Source: Symsagittifera roscoffensis (lineage: Eukaryota; Xenacoelomorpha; Acoela; Convolutidae). Taken from it: DNA of 64,000 nt. The position numbers and the translations under genes were made by a program. Below are positions 1 to 11,300 of this stretch, in pieces (positions within the stretch are counted from its first letter, which is position 1; each line of letters opens with the position of its first letter). The notes beneath the pieces are model-generated. The model did not search any database. It had not been told where the DNA came from and saw only the letters and a program-made list of their open reading frames with translations. The stretch spans positions 45,551,467 to 45,615,466 of the forward strand of contig NC_087070.1 of the NCBI RefSeq assembly GCF_963678635.1, written 5' to 3'.

Positions 1-562
1 ATGATGGGAAATCTATCGCCTGCCTAAAGAGTCCATTTTCAAAAATTTGCAGTATTTGGTTTTCTTCCTCGTCAGTACTGGTGAGGGTGTTCCAGTTTGT
101 TTCTGGGAAATTTAAATCCCCACATAAGAGAAGCGGTTTGTTTTTAGGAATGGCTTTGATCAGTTGTTCAAATTCATGCACTTTGTATCTGTAATTACTG
201 TTTTTTGGCGGATTGTAGAATGAGCCAATTATCATTTCAGTTTGATGAAGTTTTATACTACATAGCACACATGAATCAGGAATGTCATGTTTGGTGGATA
301 AGTCCTCGGTAATTAGACTATTCTTGACAGCTATTAGGCTGCCTCCGTGACAGTTTTTACCACTCACAATAGCTCTATCAGATCTATAGATGTTATATTC
401 ACTTAGAAAAAGCTCTGATGATTGAATATTCTCGTTAAGCCAAGTTTTGCTTAAGCATATGACATTAAAATTTCCAACTGCAATTGCATTTGCTAGCTTA
501 GTTCTTCTCTCTATGTTGATTAGGCTTCTAGTATTTAGTTGCAGAATGTTGAGGAATCCTAG
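1..562 (-). CDS. LINE ORF2, apurinic-type endonuclease domain (partial)
   Basis: Reads without a stop from about 562 to the window edge. Endonuclease landmarks appear in order: QLNTRS near the start, a SKTWL block, YRSDR, a Gly-Gly turn, GSFYNPP and CGDLNFPETNW (the GDxN block). The endonuclease nicks target DNA to prime reverse transcription. Oddities: the block normally reading ETWL is KTWL here, so the metal-binding Glu is replaced by Lys and this copy's nuclease is probably dead. The frame is the same as that of the upstream PHD ORF, from which it is separated by a single TGA, and no ATG follows that stop closely, so translation would need reinitiation or read-through. The rest of ORF2 is outside the window. 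Confidence 0.8.
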
Positions 563-1459
563 TCAATGCTGGGATTCCTGAACTTCAGTGTCAATAGTTA
601 CTTTCACACCATCATTGAACAATTCTAGATTCCTTATTTTCAGCTTTTCGCGAGGAACGCCTTCATCTAGTAGTTGTCTTCGTTTCACAAGGATTTCGTT
701 CTCTTTAATTGCACTCTCTTTGGTCAATGCTGGTAGCAGGTAGACCTCTTTTTCGACCAATTGTTCTCGCTTTTCTCGGCTTTTTGCTAGTACTAGTCGT
801 GCTTCATGTTCGCTAGGTACAGTTACCAGCAGTGTTCTTGGCTTCATTCGATTACGATCAAATTTTCCCAGTCGTTTTAGTTCTATTATTTTCGGCTTCA
901 CTCCAATTATGTCTAGTATTTCGTTTACTTCGTCATTTGTTGGGACAAGGTTTTCTCCTTTTGTTTTCTCAGGGTCCTCTTTGACCCCTTGTATCCTAAA
1001 ACTTTGATTTATGTTGTGATCAGAGTTAGATCTGGCAGCATGTTGAGTGGTTTGAGCTTGATTTATCCGGGTGGTGGTTTCAGCAGCTACAACGGCACTA
1101 TAAGTTTTTTCCACTTTATCGCATGTCGTTTTCATTGCATTTCCAATTTTTTGATCTACTAAATCGGTAAGTCTTCTTTCCATGCTTTTAAGGCTTTCAG
1201 TTACATCAATGTTTGAGAGCTTCTCGTCTATGTTGGCCAGGGTTTTGCATCTTATAAAGTTGTCTCGTTCATTATTTTGCACACAAGTATTACAAAGCAA
1301 CATGACATTCGGCCCTAGTTCTTTTATTCCATTTATGGCCACTAGAGACAACCCAACACAAGTTGGTTCCAAATGCATTTGAGCGTTGCATGCGACACAA
1401 GTGTATGTTTTCTCGTTGCCGGCAAAGCCTCTTTTACATGTTTTGCAGTTTTTGCACAT
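563..1459 (-). CDS. LINE ORF1, PHD finger plus coiled coil and nucleic-acid-binding tail
   Basis: A 298-aa protein. Residues 5-59 hold a C4HC3 PHD-type finger (Cys5, 8, 21, 24, His29, Cys34, 56, 59). A region rich in Lys, Glu and Asp follows (about 70-115) and looks like a coiled coil, then a basic C-terminal half (about 150-290) with the ILDIIGVKP and RPRTLLV-like pattern seen in LINE ORF1 RNA-binding domains. The likely role is RNA chaperone and RNP assembly. PHD-bearing ORF1 proteins are known from CR1 and related clades. It ends in TGA directly before the endonuclease frame. It is read as one open frame and may be complete, although in related elements the esterase and PHD modules can be in one protein. 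Confidence 0.75.
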   Translation of the reverse strand: MCKNCKTCKRGFAGNEKTYTCVACNAQMHLEPTCVGLSLVAINGIKELGPNVMLLCNTCVQNNERDNFIRCKTLANIDEKLSNIDVTESLKSMERRLTDLVDQKIGNAMKTTCDKVEKTYSAVVAAETTTRINQAQTTQHAARSNSDHNINQSFRIQGVKEDPEKTKGENLVPTNDEVNEILDIIGVKPKIIELKRLGKFDRNRMKPRTLLVTVPSEHEARLVLAKSREKREQLVEKEVYLLPALTKESAIKENEILVKRRQLLDEGVPREKLKIRNLELFNDGVKVTIDTEVQESQH

Positions 1460-1492
1460 TTTTGCTTATACTATGGATAGAAAAACAGTTAA

Positions 1493-1594
1493 ACCTGGTG
1501 GTTACCGAAAAGGGGAGGCCTGTGGCTCACTCAGGGGAAAAAGAAGAAATAGACAAACCTGGTGGTTCCCGAAAAGGGGAGGCCTGCGGTTCAC
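1493..1594. repeat. 64-bp tandem duplication between the two LINE ORFs
   Basis: A block of about 38 bp starting ACCTGGTGGTTxCCGAAAAG occurs at 1493 and again at 1557, a period of 64 bp with few mismatches. It lies in the spacer between the PHD ORF and the esterase ORF, on the 5' side of the PHD start codon. Confidence 0.8.
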
Positions 1595-1608
1595 TATTTC
1601 TACTTACA

Positions 1609-2211
1609 TTAATAGGGGCACTGACAGTTCTTGAAACGACACTCGTAATATACCAGATGTCCTTCTGTATTGCAGATGTTCGAATGTTTATCGTATAAAA
1701 TTTTATTCTTGAGAATACTTTTAATGCCCTTCAGACCTTCTTCACTGAGGTGCACTTCGTCAGTTTTCAAATGATATGAGCTGTGGATTTTTTCACTCAC
1801 TCCTCTAAACTTCCAAGTTCCTTTTATCTTTCTTAGGAATTCGTTTATTTTTGCAGATTGAGCTCGGTTCTCACTACGATGAGGGATTCCGATGATGAAA
1901 ACTTTTTTGGCTCGTTCACACAGCTCCTCGGCTAGCTTCGACAGTTCTTCAGCAATGACGCCTGCAGGTATACTGGAGGGGTCTTTTCCGTTGAAGGCGT
2001 CGTTTCCGCCGATGAGCAGAGCGATGATGTTGAATTTGTCTTTCTCGGGTAAGAAGTTTTGGACCGCACCAAGTCGGGCCCCAGGTAGGTACAAGATATT
2101 GAAATTTGGAAAATCAAGATGGCGTGCTTGAGAATCCGCAATCAGGAGATTTTTTGAAGATGATGTCTTGAGCAAGTGATATCTTCTGTCGGACATTTTA
2201 TCGCGGGGCAA
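1609..2211 (-). CDS. LINE ORF1 part, SGNH/GDSL-type esterase
   Basis: A 200-aa protein with the SGNH hydrolase signature: block I IADSQ with Ser27 as candidate nucleophile, Gly44 (block II), block III LLIGGND with Asn70, and block V TDEVHLSEEG with Asp151 and His154 as the rest of the triad. All four catalytic positions are present. CR1-type LINEs carry such esterases, and their proposed role is membrane or lipid handling, or RNP traffic. Here the esterase is an ORF of its own, upstream of the PHD ORF and separated from it by about 150 bp. The first ATG is at 2211; an internal ATG six codons in would also serve. Confidence 0.75.
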   Translation of the reverse strand: MPRDKMSDRRYHLLKTSSSKNLLIADSQARHLDFPNFNILYLPGARLGAVQNFLPEKDKFNIIALLIGGNDAFNGKDPSSIPAGVIAEELSKLAEELCERAKKVFIIGIPHRSENRAQSAKINEFLRKIKGTWKFRGVSEKIHSSYHLKTDEVHLSEEGLKGIKSILKNKILYDKHSNICNTEGHLVYYECRFKNCQCPY

Positions 2212-2305
2212 CCATTGCTACCCCGGTAAACAATTCAACTATCTGAAACTATTTAATAAGTTTATCACAACAATTAGGCTATATCTCATCTTGCTTTCTA
2301 TCACG

Positions 2306-2950
2306 GCGTCATCGACATAACACATGATGAGGTTCCCGTATTTCTTTGTCTCACTCGTGAGTGCCTGGGCCATCAGTCGCTGGAATCGTGCCGTCGCGTT
2401 GCACGATCTGAACGGCATCCTCTTCCACTGGAACAATCCCAGCTCGCAAGCGAAGCCCGTTTTCTCACGATCTTGCTTTCTGAGTAGCTTTTGCCAGAAC
2501 GCCGAGCCCAAATCTAACGTCGTGAAGAACTTCACGTCCCCCAGCCTGGAAAGGCTCTCATCGATGCGGGGAATTGGGTTTGCGTCCCTTATCGTCACTG
2601 CGTTCAGATAACGAAAATCACAACAAAACCCTGAGTTGCTCCCTTTCTTTTTAGCCATGAACACGCCACAAGCCCACAGGGACTTCGACGGCTCGATCAT
2701 GTCGTATTCCATTAAGATCTCGAGGTCCTTCCTGCACGCTTCCGACTTATGAGGGGTCATTCTTCTCGCCCCTTCGCTATGAGGTACCGAGCCCTCTTCT
2801 ATCTCAATCTCGTGTTCTACAAAATTGCAGCAACCTATTTCTTTGTCTCACTCGTGAGTGCCTGGGCCATCAGTCGCTGGAATCGGGCCGTCGCGTTGCA
2901 CAATGTGATGTTTCTCGGCTCCCCGGAATAAACTTTGTTCCTTGGTTGCC
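2306..2950 (-). repeat. Duplicated reverse transcriptase segment in element B
   Basis: This stretch repeats, in the same orientation, reverse transcriptase sequence that is also present at about 4.4-5.05 kb of the same element, with high similarity. It looks like an internal rearrangement or a second copy joined during reverse transcription. Confidence 0.7.
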
Positions 2951-5837
2951 TTGAATCCGGCTCCCCGGATAACTTTCTGTCCTTTGGTGGTCCCAACATT
3001 GTCTCCCCGGACAAGTCTTCCTGTTCGGGCTCAAAAGTTGCTAACTCCCCGGACATTGTCTCGTCCCCGGATAAAGAATTCAAGCTCGGTTTGTACTCTT
3101 CCCTTGCATCCATAAATTATACTTTTCTCGTGAAACTGGATTTCGCCTTGACACTTCAGTGGCTTGGACCTGGGTCGATTTCCCACGTTCAGTGAACGAA
3201 ATCCTCAACAGGACATCCTTCGGCATTGAGGTCACTAGCTGGTTCACTATCGACCGGCAATTCCGTTCCAAATCGCGACTGCAAATGTCACATGCCTCTT
3301 CTCCGTTCTCTCAGTGACGGTCAACCGTTGGACGGTCTTCATCCACTCACGATCATGTCTTTCGACTTCTCTATCCAGCAAGTCAAGGAGCTTACCCGTG
3401 ACGTCAGGCGCCACGTTCACTGTTCTATTTAGCAGGGCTATGCTGTTTATACCCAGCCTGGTAAGCTCTTGCTGCACCAGATTGGATCGGATTAGCAGAT
3501 CCAATAGGACAGGATCACCCCTGGCCAATACCTTTATTTCAGCGGCCGTCTCCACCGGAAGTTCAGGGTGTCCTGGTATGGGGTGCCCTGACTTGTCCAG
3601 CCACCTGGTGAGTGGTAGCCTATCGTAGGTTTCCTTATCTAGAAATGAAAATCCGTCTTTGATTTCTGCCTGATTGGCCTGCTTCTCTTCTAACCGCTCA
3701 TAGAACTCTGTCTTCCTACTGAGGTTATCAACATTCTGGTGCTTGTCAAGGATACGGTGCTCTATGATCATGTGGTAACCATCCAGGCGAACGATCCAAC
3801 GACCAATATAACCTTGGTCCATCGAATAGGTTTTCAGCCAGGCAAGGGCACGATTATCGACACGCAATTTGAAGTGAGCACTCCCCAAGTAGGTCCTGTA
3901 TTTTTCCACGAAAGTGATCACCGCGAACATTTCCGCTTTTGGTGCGCCGTACTTCATCTCAATATCGCTCAGGACCTTACTTCCGTAGGCTATCGGACGG
4001 AGAACCGTTCTCCCGTTCCACTTTGCTCCTGGTGAAGTATGCCTGATATCGCAACTAACACGAACATCCCCTTCTCTGTTGGCATGCCGAGGACTGGTGC
4101 CTCGCAAAGTTTACGTTTAATGATTTCAAATGAAACTTGTGCCTCATCATCCAAGTGAATTTTTTGCTTTATTTCTCATCAACTGCTGCATGGGGTATAT
4201 CTTATCGGCGTATCTCTGGCGAACTCCCGATAATAGTTAGCAAACCCCAAAAAGCTCATCAATTGTGTATCTGTCTTGGGTGCCTTCCAGGTCAAGGCCG
4301 CTTCGACCGCTTCGGGATCCGGTCTCACTCCATGCTTATCCACCAGGCGGCCCAGATATTTTATAGAGTCTCTGAGGATTTCACACTTTGAGGGCTTACA
4401 CTTCAGGCCCGCCTGCTTCATGCAAGTAAACAACTCATCCAACCTCTCTATGTGATCCTCCAGGTTTGGTGTTGCTATCACGACGTCATCGACATAACAC
4501 TTGATGAGGTTCCCGTATTTCTTTGTCTCACTCGTGAGTGCCTGGGCCATCAGTCGCTGGAATCGGGCCGTCGCGTTGCACAATCCGAACGGCATCCTCT
4601 TCCAGTGGAACAATCCCAGCTCGCACGCGAAGCCCGTTTTCTCACGACCTTGCTTTCGTAGTAGCCTTTGCCAGAACGCCGAGCCCAAATCTAATCTCGT
4701 GAAGAACTTCTTGTCCCCCAGCTTGGAAAGGCTCTCATCGATGCGGGGAATCGGGTATGCGTCGTTTATCGTCACTGCGTTCAGATAACGAAAATCACAA
4801 CAAAAACCTGAGTTGCTCCGCTTTTTTTTTAGCCATGACCACGCCACAAGCGCACGGGGACTTCGACGGCTCGATCATGTCGTATTCCATTAACATCTCG
4901 AGGTCCTTCCTGCACGCTTCCGACTTATGAGGGGTCATTCTTCTCGCCCCTTCGCTATGAGGTACCGAGTCCTCTTCTATCTCAATCTCGTGTTCTACAA
5001 AATTGCAGCAACCTATGTCGGCCTTATGCTTTGGAAAAACGTCTGCAATCCGGTTCAGCACCGCCCTAAGCGAATCTAGTTCTCGGTCTGATATCTTACC
5101 CTTCAGATGTTCTATCTCGGCTGGACGGGTTTACTTGCTGCTAACTCTGTTTCTGTCGACCTCTGTTTCTGTCGGGAAAATTCGAACAACTAGACAACCC
5201 ATCATCTGTCTCCGACTTCATTGAAAACAGTTTCTTAGAAAATTTCAATTCATTTATTCTCTTCAGTATACATTCCTGGTTCGCGTGCAAGGGACATTTA
5301 GTTACATCAAACTTTTTCAAGTTTTCCACACTCTGAAAGTCTGTGTTCAGAGGCAATGCGTAGCCAAGTTTCTTTCCCCTCTGTATTGTCACTGTGATTG
5401 CTTCTGTGTTCAACAACACACTCACACACAGTCCGCTTTGAGTGAGTGAGAAACTTCTTCCTAAAATAGCCGAGCTCTTACTGTTTGGATTTGGTACCAG
5501 ACTCACCTGTCTGTCAATACTGAGTTCATTTAGATTCCTTCAATTTCCTTCAGTTTGGCTTCAATTTCACTTTCCGATCCAGAAAAAACGGCACCTTATC
5601 CTGGTTATGTAAGATCTGATTAAGAGGTTTCTTTTCATACTTCCTCTCAGGATCTTTGATCCATATCAACCCGTCATTGAGGTCGATCGTGACATCAAAG
5701 TTGCATACGAAGTCAGTTCCCAGGACGAATTGATTTGACTCGTCCAAATTTTCCACCACCAGGAAGCTCATCTAAAGATGTCTTCCTCCAAGCTGCAGTG
5801 ATATGATCGGGGTCCGTCCTGTCACATAGATTGCTCC

Positions 5838-7272
5838 CTAATTGGCAGCTGCCAGTCTGATGTTTTTCGGTATCAGATCTGACCGGTCAAAGCCCATATC
5901 AGTGCAGGTGCTGACTGGCATGAAACTGACTACTGCACCCGTGTCTAACAGTCCTTTTACTGAAAGTTGTCTGGCCTGCACATCTAGCACATGTGCTGCC
6001 AGATCGGCTTCGCAACCTATGTGGACCGCATTCTGTTCAAGCATGGCAATGTGTCCGATTCTTTGCACCTTCAGCTCTTCTTGGCCAATGTATATAGGGC
6101 CCACCTGATCACTCGCATCAGTCACGTGAGCCTTCGTGTAGATATTAATGCCATCTACATTCATCAGAATCGGATATGGGCCATGGACCTCGATGTAATG
6201 TCCATCTACTCTCATTTGCCTTGGACCTCCTGTCGTGAGCAGCGCTCGCACTGCCCTGGAGTCCAGCTTGGGATCCTTCTCCCTCAGGTAGTCTGCATAG
6301 ATGTCCAGGTGGACCAGCGTAATCTCGGACGGTTCACTCAAGTTCTTAACCACCTGGTGTCCTGCGACTGAGATAATGGACATTATCTTCGTTCCTTCTT
6401 TCGTCATGCCGAAAGTTTTACCCGATATGACGTTTAGCTTTAATTCCTGCTTTCTGGGTTCTTGAGTGTCCTCTTTCGTTGTTTTACTCGAAAATTCAAT
6501 TTTTTCACAAAGATCTGTGTTTTCCAGTTCCGACCTCACCCATTGCTCAACTTCCTTCGTGGCTAGTTCCTGTTGGACATTCTGTATCCCTGTCTTCGCT
6601 GCTAAGCCATAATCCACCTTGAGCGGGCCGGCCGACTCTGCCTCCAGACTCGAGGCTACCACCTCATTAGGCAAGGTCTTCACCTTCTTAGTCGTAAAGT
6701 TGCTTGGTGTCGTTTCTTTTCTCCGAGACTCAGCCTCGTTCATCAGAGGTGCTCGACTGGCTTTGACGCCTGAAAGCGCCTCTTCATGTCGGGGATGTTT
6801 CGCATCCGACACTGCATCCCAAAATTGAGTGCAATCCGACTTGAAATGTCCCTCTAAATTACAGAAGAAGCACCTCGGTCCGTACTTCATTATGAGTCCT
6901 CTGACGTACTCTTCGTGGTCCTCGTGGGTCGCCTCAACGTCATCGAGAAAGTAGCCTATCGCTTTCATGTTCTGTTTGTAAGCAGAACAGGCGGAAACAT
7001 GGTGGTCCATCGAGCCATAATTCGCACATGACCTCCTCTTATCCATGTCGTCACGAGGTCTGTACCAACTGGAGTTCGCGCCAGCGTTTTTTCCGCTGTT
7101 GTTGCCATAATTGCTGTAAAAGTTTTGCGCCCTCGGCTTTATGAGCAAGAATTCACTTGACTTCATACGCAAATCATCGGGCGTGGGTACCTGGTCAAGC
7201 GATAGGGTGAAGTGTGTGGCTAGCATGGTTTTCAGCTCGTCACTTTTTACTCCATCCATGAAATTTGAGGCA
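5838..7272 (-). pseudogene. Element B gag (C-terminal part) and protease region
   Basis: Fossil Gypsy gag. Two CCHC-type knuckle segments lie between about 7.05 and 6.8 kb, followed by a long charged linker and an aspartic protease segment with the DTG triad at about 5.95 kb. The knuckles would bind genomic RNA and the protease would mature the polyprotein. The gag homology breaks off at 7272 against the inverted repeat of the 17.7-kb transposon and resumes at 25018. Confidence 0.8.
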
Positions 7273-7297
7273 CATTACGTCGCCAATCCGTGTTATT
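7273..7297 (+). repeat. Left terminal inverted repeat of the cargo transposon
   Basis: Twenty-five bases identical to the reverse complement of 24993-25017, directly preceded by CA (7271-7272), which recurs at 25018-25019 as a 2-bp target duplication. The next inner bases differ between the two ends, so 25 bp is the full perfect length. Confidence 0.9.
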
Positions 7298-7329
7298 TGG
7301 TTTTTGCGGAATCGGTGCCAAAAAGCTTG

Positions 7330-7700
7330 AAATCGTGTGTCCCGGATTCCGGAACGCACGCATTTTCTTTGATAATTTTAGATTCCGTGGATTCCTAATT
7401 CAAACCAGTTTGTATGTGACCAGCTTTTGTCATGGATTCCGGGACAGCTAAAACCACCGATTTTGTGACAATCCCGGAATCCATGACAAAAACCATGGAA
7501 TCCGATACCATATTAAAACGCATTAAAAAACGATTTTACCATGGATTCCTGGGCTTTTGGCTTCTGCGTGTTGTGGAATCCGGGACTTTACCAAGGGACC
7601 GGATTCCATGACATTTTACAAGAATTATCAATACACAAAATTAGAAATGTTTAGTGTTTTGCCATGGATTCCATGATTAACACAACTGTTAATGATACCA
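7330..7700. repeat. Left subterminal motif array (GGATTCC / GGAATCC)
   Basis: About ten copies of ATGGATTCC, CCGGATTCC or their complements lie between 7340 and 7672, in both orientations, often extended to CCATGGATTCCGGGA. The right end has a matching array. Such arrays are the usual transposase binding sites of CACTA-like and some other DNA transposons. That role here is inference. Confidence 0.75.
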
Positions 7701-8298
7701 TGATTAACAAAAGAAATCTTTTAGTGACTTAAGTGACTTCTTAACTTCTCAACTGTATCACTCTATACTGTATACTATATACTCTATACTGTATACTGTA
7801 TATACAGATATTTCAATTAGTTTAGTTTTCATTTGTCATTTATCATTTACAGGATTTGTCATTTACAGGATTTGTCAATTTACAGGATTTGTCATTGATT
7901 CCATTTGTCATTTACAGGATTTCAGCATTCTAGCAAATTTTATATTAGTTTTGTTTAACTAGTTTCATTTGATGTTCAACATTTGAAGTTCAGAACTAAA
8001 AACAGCCTGTGAGTTGAATATGAATACTACTCATGATTATTCAACACTAAAACTTGAGTCTCATAAACTGTTCAACACTTAAGCTTGAGTCTCATAATAG
8101 GATAAGTTAGTAACCTGTTGTCAGAAAAAGTTTGCACGCGCGTGCGCACAACTCAGTGTCAAGATTCACACTAAATCATATAGTACCTATGATAGTTACT
8201 TTAAATCACCATTGCATAAATTCAATTCATCATTGTTTTGAAAAAAGTCTTTCATCGAAAGATTCAACAAAAGTTACTCACAATTGTCAACTTGAACA
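7700..8298. promoter_or_regulatory. Region upstream of the transposase gene with short tandem repeats
   Basis: AT-rich, without a recognised gene. A run of TATACTGTATACTATA-type sequence at about 7765-7810 could hold the promoter. Between about 7840 and 7925 a unit of about 17 bp (TTTACAGGATTTGTCA) is repeated four to five times imperfectly. A short palindrome, GCACGCGCGTGC, lies at about 8132-8145. The promoter role is inferred from position only. Confidence 0.4.
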
Positions 8299-8356
8299 AT
8301 GGAATTATGGAATAAATTTTTAATTTCTGGCGCCGACTCGGACATTAACCGTCAGT

Positions 8357-11300
8357 TTGTTGACTGTAACATTCTGGATGCAATTGCCGAAAAGTTTGTC
8401 CAAAAAGTACGACAAGTTATCAAAGATTCTTGAAGAGATGCTCGCAGGGACGGATAAGTGGATCGTTTCTGATGTTCTTCGTCAGATATCTGTGCGGGGA
8501 CAATCAAAAAAAGCTACAATTTTAGCAGTAAGTAACTCTTCACAAATTTATCGTTTTCAGTCACCAAACATTCTTTACGTTGATTAATTCAACTTCAATT
8601 ACGTTCATCTTTACGTTCAATTAAAATTCAACTTTCAATAAAATTTATATCCAATTGGGACAACACAACACTGTTTAGGCTCGCGTAATGCAACTCGTAA
8701 TTCTTTGTGGTTCAAGAGAAATGCCTTGGACCAAGACTCGGAAGGAGCTAGTAAAATGTTTCTTCGGTCCAATGTTCATACCTGACGAAGTTGATCCTTA
8801 TAAAGCGCTCAAAGCAACCGAAACTTCATTTTCATTTGAACAGTGCGGCACTCAATCAAACCTACCTCAAACATTGGAAGAGTCAAGACACGTTTCCAGG
8901 ATAACGAAACAATCAAAATTTATGTCTATAACAGCTGACAACTCCCAACAACTATGGGGACAAGTGCTGAAACTGATACGGCAAAAAAAAATTCAAATAA
9001 GCACATTTGTTAAATTGATTCGACAATCCGCATTCAGCCGTAAAAAGACGTATTCTGGGTATAGAAAGAATGACACAAATGTCTTACGAGTTTTGGCGAT
9101 GGAACTATTTTCTAAAAGAGGTTCAACGAAGGATTTTGAGTTTTGCTTGGGCATCGCTTGTAAAACTGGAAACGTAGAAGAAGTGATCAACATTATCCGG
9201 AATAGACTACAACTGATTGGCCTCGGACATAATTTAGTACCCTCAATGAGAAATGTCCAACGATCAACTGCAAGCCTTGTAAATCATTTTTTGGCCTTGT
9301 GCAAACCACAGAAGTCCTTCTCTGGATTCAGAATGGACTTGGTTGCATGTATACAACTAGCTGTTTTTCTATCGTTTAAAACAGAAAATATCAACAACGT
9401 TAAAGTCGATATTTGGGGTGACGGTTGTGAAATTGGTGGCACAGAAGTTAGGAGAATGGCTTTTAGACTACTTTCTGAAGATATTAGCGCCCAATCTGCT
9501 ACGAGCGTCTTCTGCTTCGCAGGTACTCCTATTTCTAAAATCATTTTAAAATCTTTTCTTCACAAGTTTTTTTCTCAACTTGAGACTAAAATGACTTTTT
9601 TAGCTTATCGAGGAAAAGACTCAAGGTTTGCGATGGAGTTGAACTTGGGACCGAGTGTTGTCGGATGTCAAGAGTCAGGGTGGTTATTCCAGCAAACAAA
9701 TCATTTGAAAAATTTGGGAGCAAAATTGACGTACAGTGGAGATACCCCGTTTCTCCATCGACTGATACTGGGCTCCGGAAACGACCTGTCTACAGATTAC
9801 CCTTCTAAGATGGCACTTTATGTAGAAGACGAACGTTTTCTACCTTCCCTTTGCGACAAAATAACTGGTCGAAGAACGGATGTAAAGATTCCATTTCGCA
9901 CGAATATTCCTGAAACTTCTCTAGTTTTCCTTAATGACGTGAGATGCATTTGCCCAGATGCCACGCACATGCTCACTCGATGCGTTGAAAGTGACCTGAG
10001 AAAAATGGCTCAAAAAATTATCAACGACAAAAGTCCGTTCGAAATGGAGTTTCTTCACCGCTTTGAACAGAATCTGTCAAGTCGTGATGCCAAGAGACCC
10101 GTCTTCCAATTTACAAGAACTGCGAAAAATGCGCAACAAGTTGGAACGGTTGGAGCGGTATCGTTATCTGGAAGTGGTGCCTTAACTGTTATCGCGGACA
10201 AAGAGGAGTTGAAGGTATGCTAAATTACCATTTTAATGTATCCTCATAATTTCAATTTTACAATGTTACAATTTAGGATGCCAAGTTTGGAACAATAACC
10301 GACCTATATGATGGAGTGTGGTGCGATGAAATAGTTAGCGGTACCTCAGATAAAACCGTCGCAAATTCCATTGATGTCCTCAAAGTATTGCATCCAAATT
10401 TGTTCACGAAAGAGGACCCTAAAGCGAAAGGAAAACTTTCTATAACGACTCTGGATGCAAGCGAACTTTTGAGAAAAAGCTTGAACCGTTGTATTACTAT
10501 CTTGAGAAGTTCTAAGGAGAGTTTTAACGTAATTGATTTCAATTTTTGGGCGGAAACCTACTATCAAACTTCTTTACTATTATTCGCAGAACACGGACTG
10601 ACGCCATACAAACTCAAGCTGGTGACTATTCCGCAAATTGTTGAAGGAAACTTCGTGGTGTCCCCGTGGAACCACATTTGCGAAGGTCTAGAAAAATCTA
10701 ACCATCACGCCAGCAAAGATTTTCATACAAGAACAATGCGTGGAGGCGGAAAAATGTGTAATCATGATCCACTTTTTCTTGAAAGTTTTTTCTCTTTTTG
10801 CAAGCTCCTTCAACGTACTAAAGCAGAAAAAGAAGTGCCTGACGTTTTAGCGAATCTTACGAGTGTTTTCAACGTGTCATTAGGACAAACTTATCTGGAA
10901 ATATGCATCGACGCAGTACCGAATCCTCGTATTGCTGTCGGAGAAGTGCGTGCGAAGAATAAGATGTTAACTGGGATGAGATTTTTCGTACTGGGCTCGT
11001 TTGCTGGAACCCCTGCAGTTGATGGAGGAAACAGACACGTGCCGCGTCTAACAGCCCAACTTATGATGGAAAAGTGGATCAAGGAACATGGGGGTTCTGT
11101 TTACCGAAAAGACACAGCAGAGACTCTCTTATATTCACACTCCAAAACCCCGCATTGTTACATAGTTTTGAGGGACGAAACCGATCTTTCAATTGGAACT
11201 ATGACAACGGAAGAAGTTGATGAATTCTACACGACGCTTAGACAGGGCCAAACAAAAAAGAAAAAGATTCAAAGTGAAAGTGGAACTTCTGATTGTAACA

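Larger units (their letters stand above)
1..2305 (-). mobile_element. CR1-type LINE, 5' half (cut by window edge)
   Basis: Non-LTR retrotransposon read on the minus strand. In order 5' to 3' it holds an SGNH-esterase ORF (2211-1609), a PHD-finger/coiled-coil ORF (1459-563) and the start of ORF2 with an APE-type endonuclease (562-1); the reverse transcriptase lies beyond position 1. Esterase and PHD modules in ORF1 are known for the CR1 group of LINEs, which is why I choose that clade. The 5' end abuts the reverse transcriptase region of Gypsy element B near 2305, so it was probably inserted there. I cannot see the 3' end or a target-site duplication. Confidence 0.8.
2306..7272 (-). mobile_element. 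Ty3/Gypsy element B, 3' portion (part of gag, protease, RT, RNase H)
   Basis: Fossil LTR retrotransposon on the minus strand. In order: the C-terminal part of gag with two CCHC zinc knuckles and a DTG protease (about 7.27-5.8 kb), the start of pol (about 5.8-4.8 kb), reverse transcriptase (about 5.0-4.2 kb) and RNase H (about 4.1-3.2 kb). A second, duplicated reverse transcriptase segment sits at about 2.3-2.95 kb. The products match those of elements A and C closely enough to put all three in one lineage, but clearly diverged. The element is broken in several places. It is interrupted on one side by the 17.7-kb transposon at 7273 and stops on the other at the LINE near 2305. No integrase is visible in this part. 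Confidence 0.85.
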
